A stretch of DNA of 49,651 bases from a virus: positions 1 through 49,651 of IMG/VR virus record IMGVR_UViG_3300042471_001575; one strand, 5' to 3'. A program made the position numbers and the translations under genes. Of this stretch, positions 48,821 to 49,651 are shown piece by piece. Numbering within the stretch: position 1 is the stretch's first letter; each line of letters begins with the position of its first letter. The notes beneath the pieces are model-generated. The model did not search any database. It was given only the letters and a program-made list of their open reading frames with translations, and was not told the DNA's origin.

Positions 48821-49651
48821 ATGATAATCACGGGATGGGATATCCGAGGCGCAAAAATTGTTACCAAAAGCACAGTGACTTTTGACTATATTGTGGTGGC
48901 CGGTGGCGGCGCTGGTGGAGAACGTGGTGGGGGCGGTGGAGGAGGTGGCGGCGTTGTTGCTGGTCAATTAAGCGTTAATGAAGGTACCATTGGTTTTGAA
49001 GTGGGCGGTGGTGGCACCCAGTCCACGCCGTCATACCCCGGAAACGGAGCACCGGGTTCTAATTCTAGAATAGTCACGCCTTTGGTTGCGTTTGGTTCAA
49101 TTGATGCCATTGGTGGGGGCGGTGGCGGTGGTGGTGAGAAGACAAACAACTATGAAAATAGAACTTTACAGCCGGGTTTACCCGGCGGTTCCGGGGGTGG
49201 TGGGCGCGGTGGTGGGTTTAATCAAACTCCTCCGGTGGCCCCTGTACCCGGACCTATACCAGGCGGCACAGGAACACCTGGACAAGGATTTGCAGGCGGA
49301 GCATCGGACATAAGAGCAGTGGCTGTGCCAGTGCCAACTCCTGCGCCCAGTCCGTCATGGGGCGCACGCACACAGGGTTATCCCACGACCAGTGGCGGCG
49401 GTGGGGGCGGGGGCGGTGGCGTTGGTGGTGGAGGGCCAATTGGCGGTGGTGGCGCTGGTGGCATAGGCTATCTCTGGCCTATAACCAATAGTCGATATGC
49501 CGGCGGCGGCGGTGGTGGTTCCGGTTTTTATGGTCCTGGTCCGGGGCCTAACCCCGGTGGAATCCCCGGACCAGGTGGTGCAGGGGGTGGTGGTAACGGA
49601 AGCGGGGCCTATAAGATGGGTCTCGAGGACGGTACAGGGTCTGGTTCGCCG
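48821..49651 (+). CDS. Glycine-rich tail adhesin, copy 2 (cut by window end)
   Basis: ATG 48821 opens a frame that stays open to the window end (277 codons). MIITGWDIRGAKIV is like the start of the LamG fibre and of copy 1, and FDYIVVAGGGAGGERGG begins the same glycine-rich domain. GAGG stands before the ATG as ribosome site. Proline-glycine loops (PVPGPIPGGTGTPGQG) differ from copy 1, so the binding loops differ. The two copies look like a duplicated receptor-binding module. The 3' end is outside the window. Confidence 0.75.
   Translation, partial: MIITGWDIRGAKIVTKSTVTFDYIVVAGGGAGGERGGGGGGGGGVVAGQLSVNEGTIGFEVGGGGTQSTPSYPGNGAPGSNSRIVTPLVAFGSIDAIGGGGGGGGEKTNNYENRTLQPGLPGGSGGGGRGGGFNQTPPVAPVPGPIPGGTGTPGQGFAGGASDIRAVAVPVPTPAPSPSWGARTQGYPTTSGGGGGGGGGVGGGGPIGGGGAGGIGYLWPITNSRYAGGGGGGSGFYGPGPGPNPGGIPGPGGAGGGGNGSGAYKMGLEDGTGSGSP

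Noticed and set aside
47974-49651. CRISPR-like or satellite repeats
   Set aside because: The repetition is GGN codons for polyglycine in open frames, without regular spacers.

Overview
The window looks like part of a T4-like (contractile-tailed) bacteriophage genome, probably from an aquatic environment. The evidence is a T4-type replication set (gp41-like helicase, gp61-like primase, UvsW-like helicase), class Ia ribonucleotide reductase NrdA/NrdB with a glutaredoxin, a PAAR spike tip, a SleB-type endolysin, very large tail-fibre genes, six scattered single tRNA genes, many overlapping start/stop codons and almost no non-coding DNA. No rRNA, ribosomal-protein or integrase gene is visible. 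Most genes lie on the minus strand, so they are read from right to left. The host cannot be named from the sequence; the LPPVK-type IscU and AhpCD suggest a proteobacterial gene source (inference).

Layout. 1-13.1 kb: an accessory region with a methyltransferase, glycosyltransferase, two Fe(II)/2-oxoglutarate oxygenase-like proteins, AhpC/AhpD peroxide reductases, a radical SAM/SPASM protein, a carbamoyltransferase-like protein, an SGNH-like protein, an RmlD-like reductase, an RNase H-like protein, a J-domain protein, a Bfd-like [2Fe-2S] mini-protein, a B12-type radical SAM protein and six tRNAs (Ser, Thr, Asn, Gly, Cys, Trp). It ends in a 0.25-kb non-coding, highly folded stretch. 13.1-21.6 kb: hypothetical proteins, the endolysin, a structural protein plus PAAR tip, an Lsm-like protein, glutaredoxin, nrdB and nrdA. 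21.6-27.6 kb: one 2015-residue fibre. 27.6-29.3 kb: a PD-(D/E)XK nuclease, IscA, IscU and a small membrane protein. 29.3-36.6 kb: head/tail-type hypothetical genes, two tandem paralogous tail proteins with identical ends, a likely abundant virion protein and a nucleotidyltransferase-like protein. 36.6-45.8 kb: replication and recombination genes, including a DnaE-finger-like mini-protein, a possible clamp-loader subunit and a HARP-like protein next to UvsW, interrupted by a structural gene. 45.9-49.7 kb: a plus-strand adhesin block with a LamG-repeat fibre and two glycine-rich adhesins, the second cut by the window end.

How they work together. NrdA, NrdB and glutaredoxin supply deoxynucleotides; helicase, primase and UvsW copy and remodel DNA. 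A CTAAATA motif 19-41 nt before seven genes, mostly structural, is a likely late promoter. The unusual theme is iron and redox: IscU, IscA, a Bfd-like protein, two radical SAM proteins, two Fe(II) oxygenases, diiron NrdB and peroxide-scavenging AhpC/AhpD. One reading (inference) is that the phage supplies Fe-S clusters and protects them from peroxide during infection. The most novel items are the folded RNA candidate at 12879-13127, the AhpCD operon with its own promoter, palindrome and terminator, and the IscU/IscA pair.
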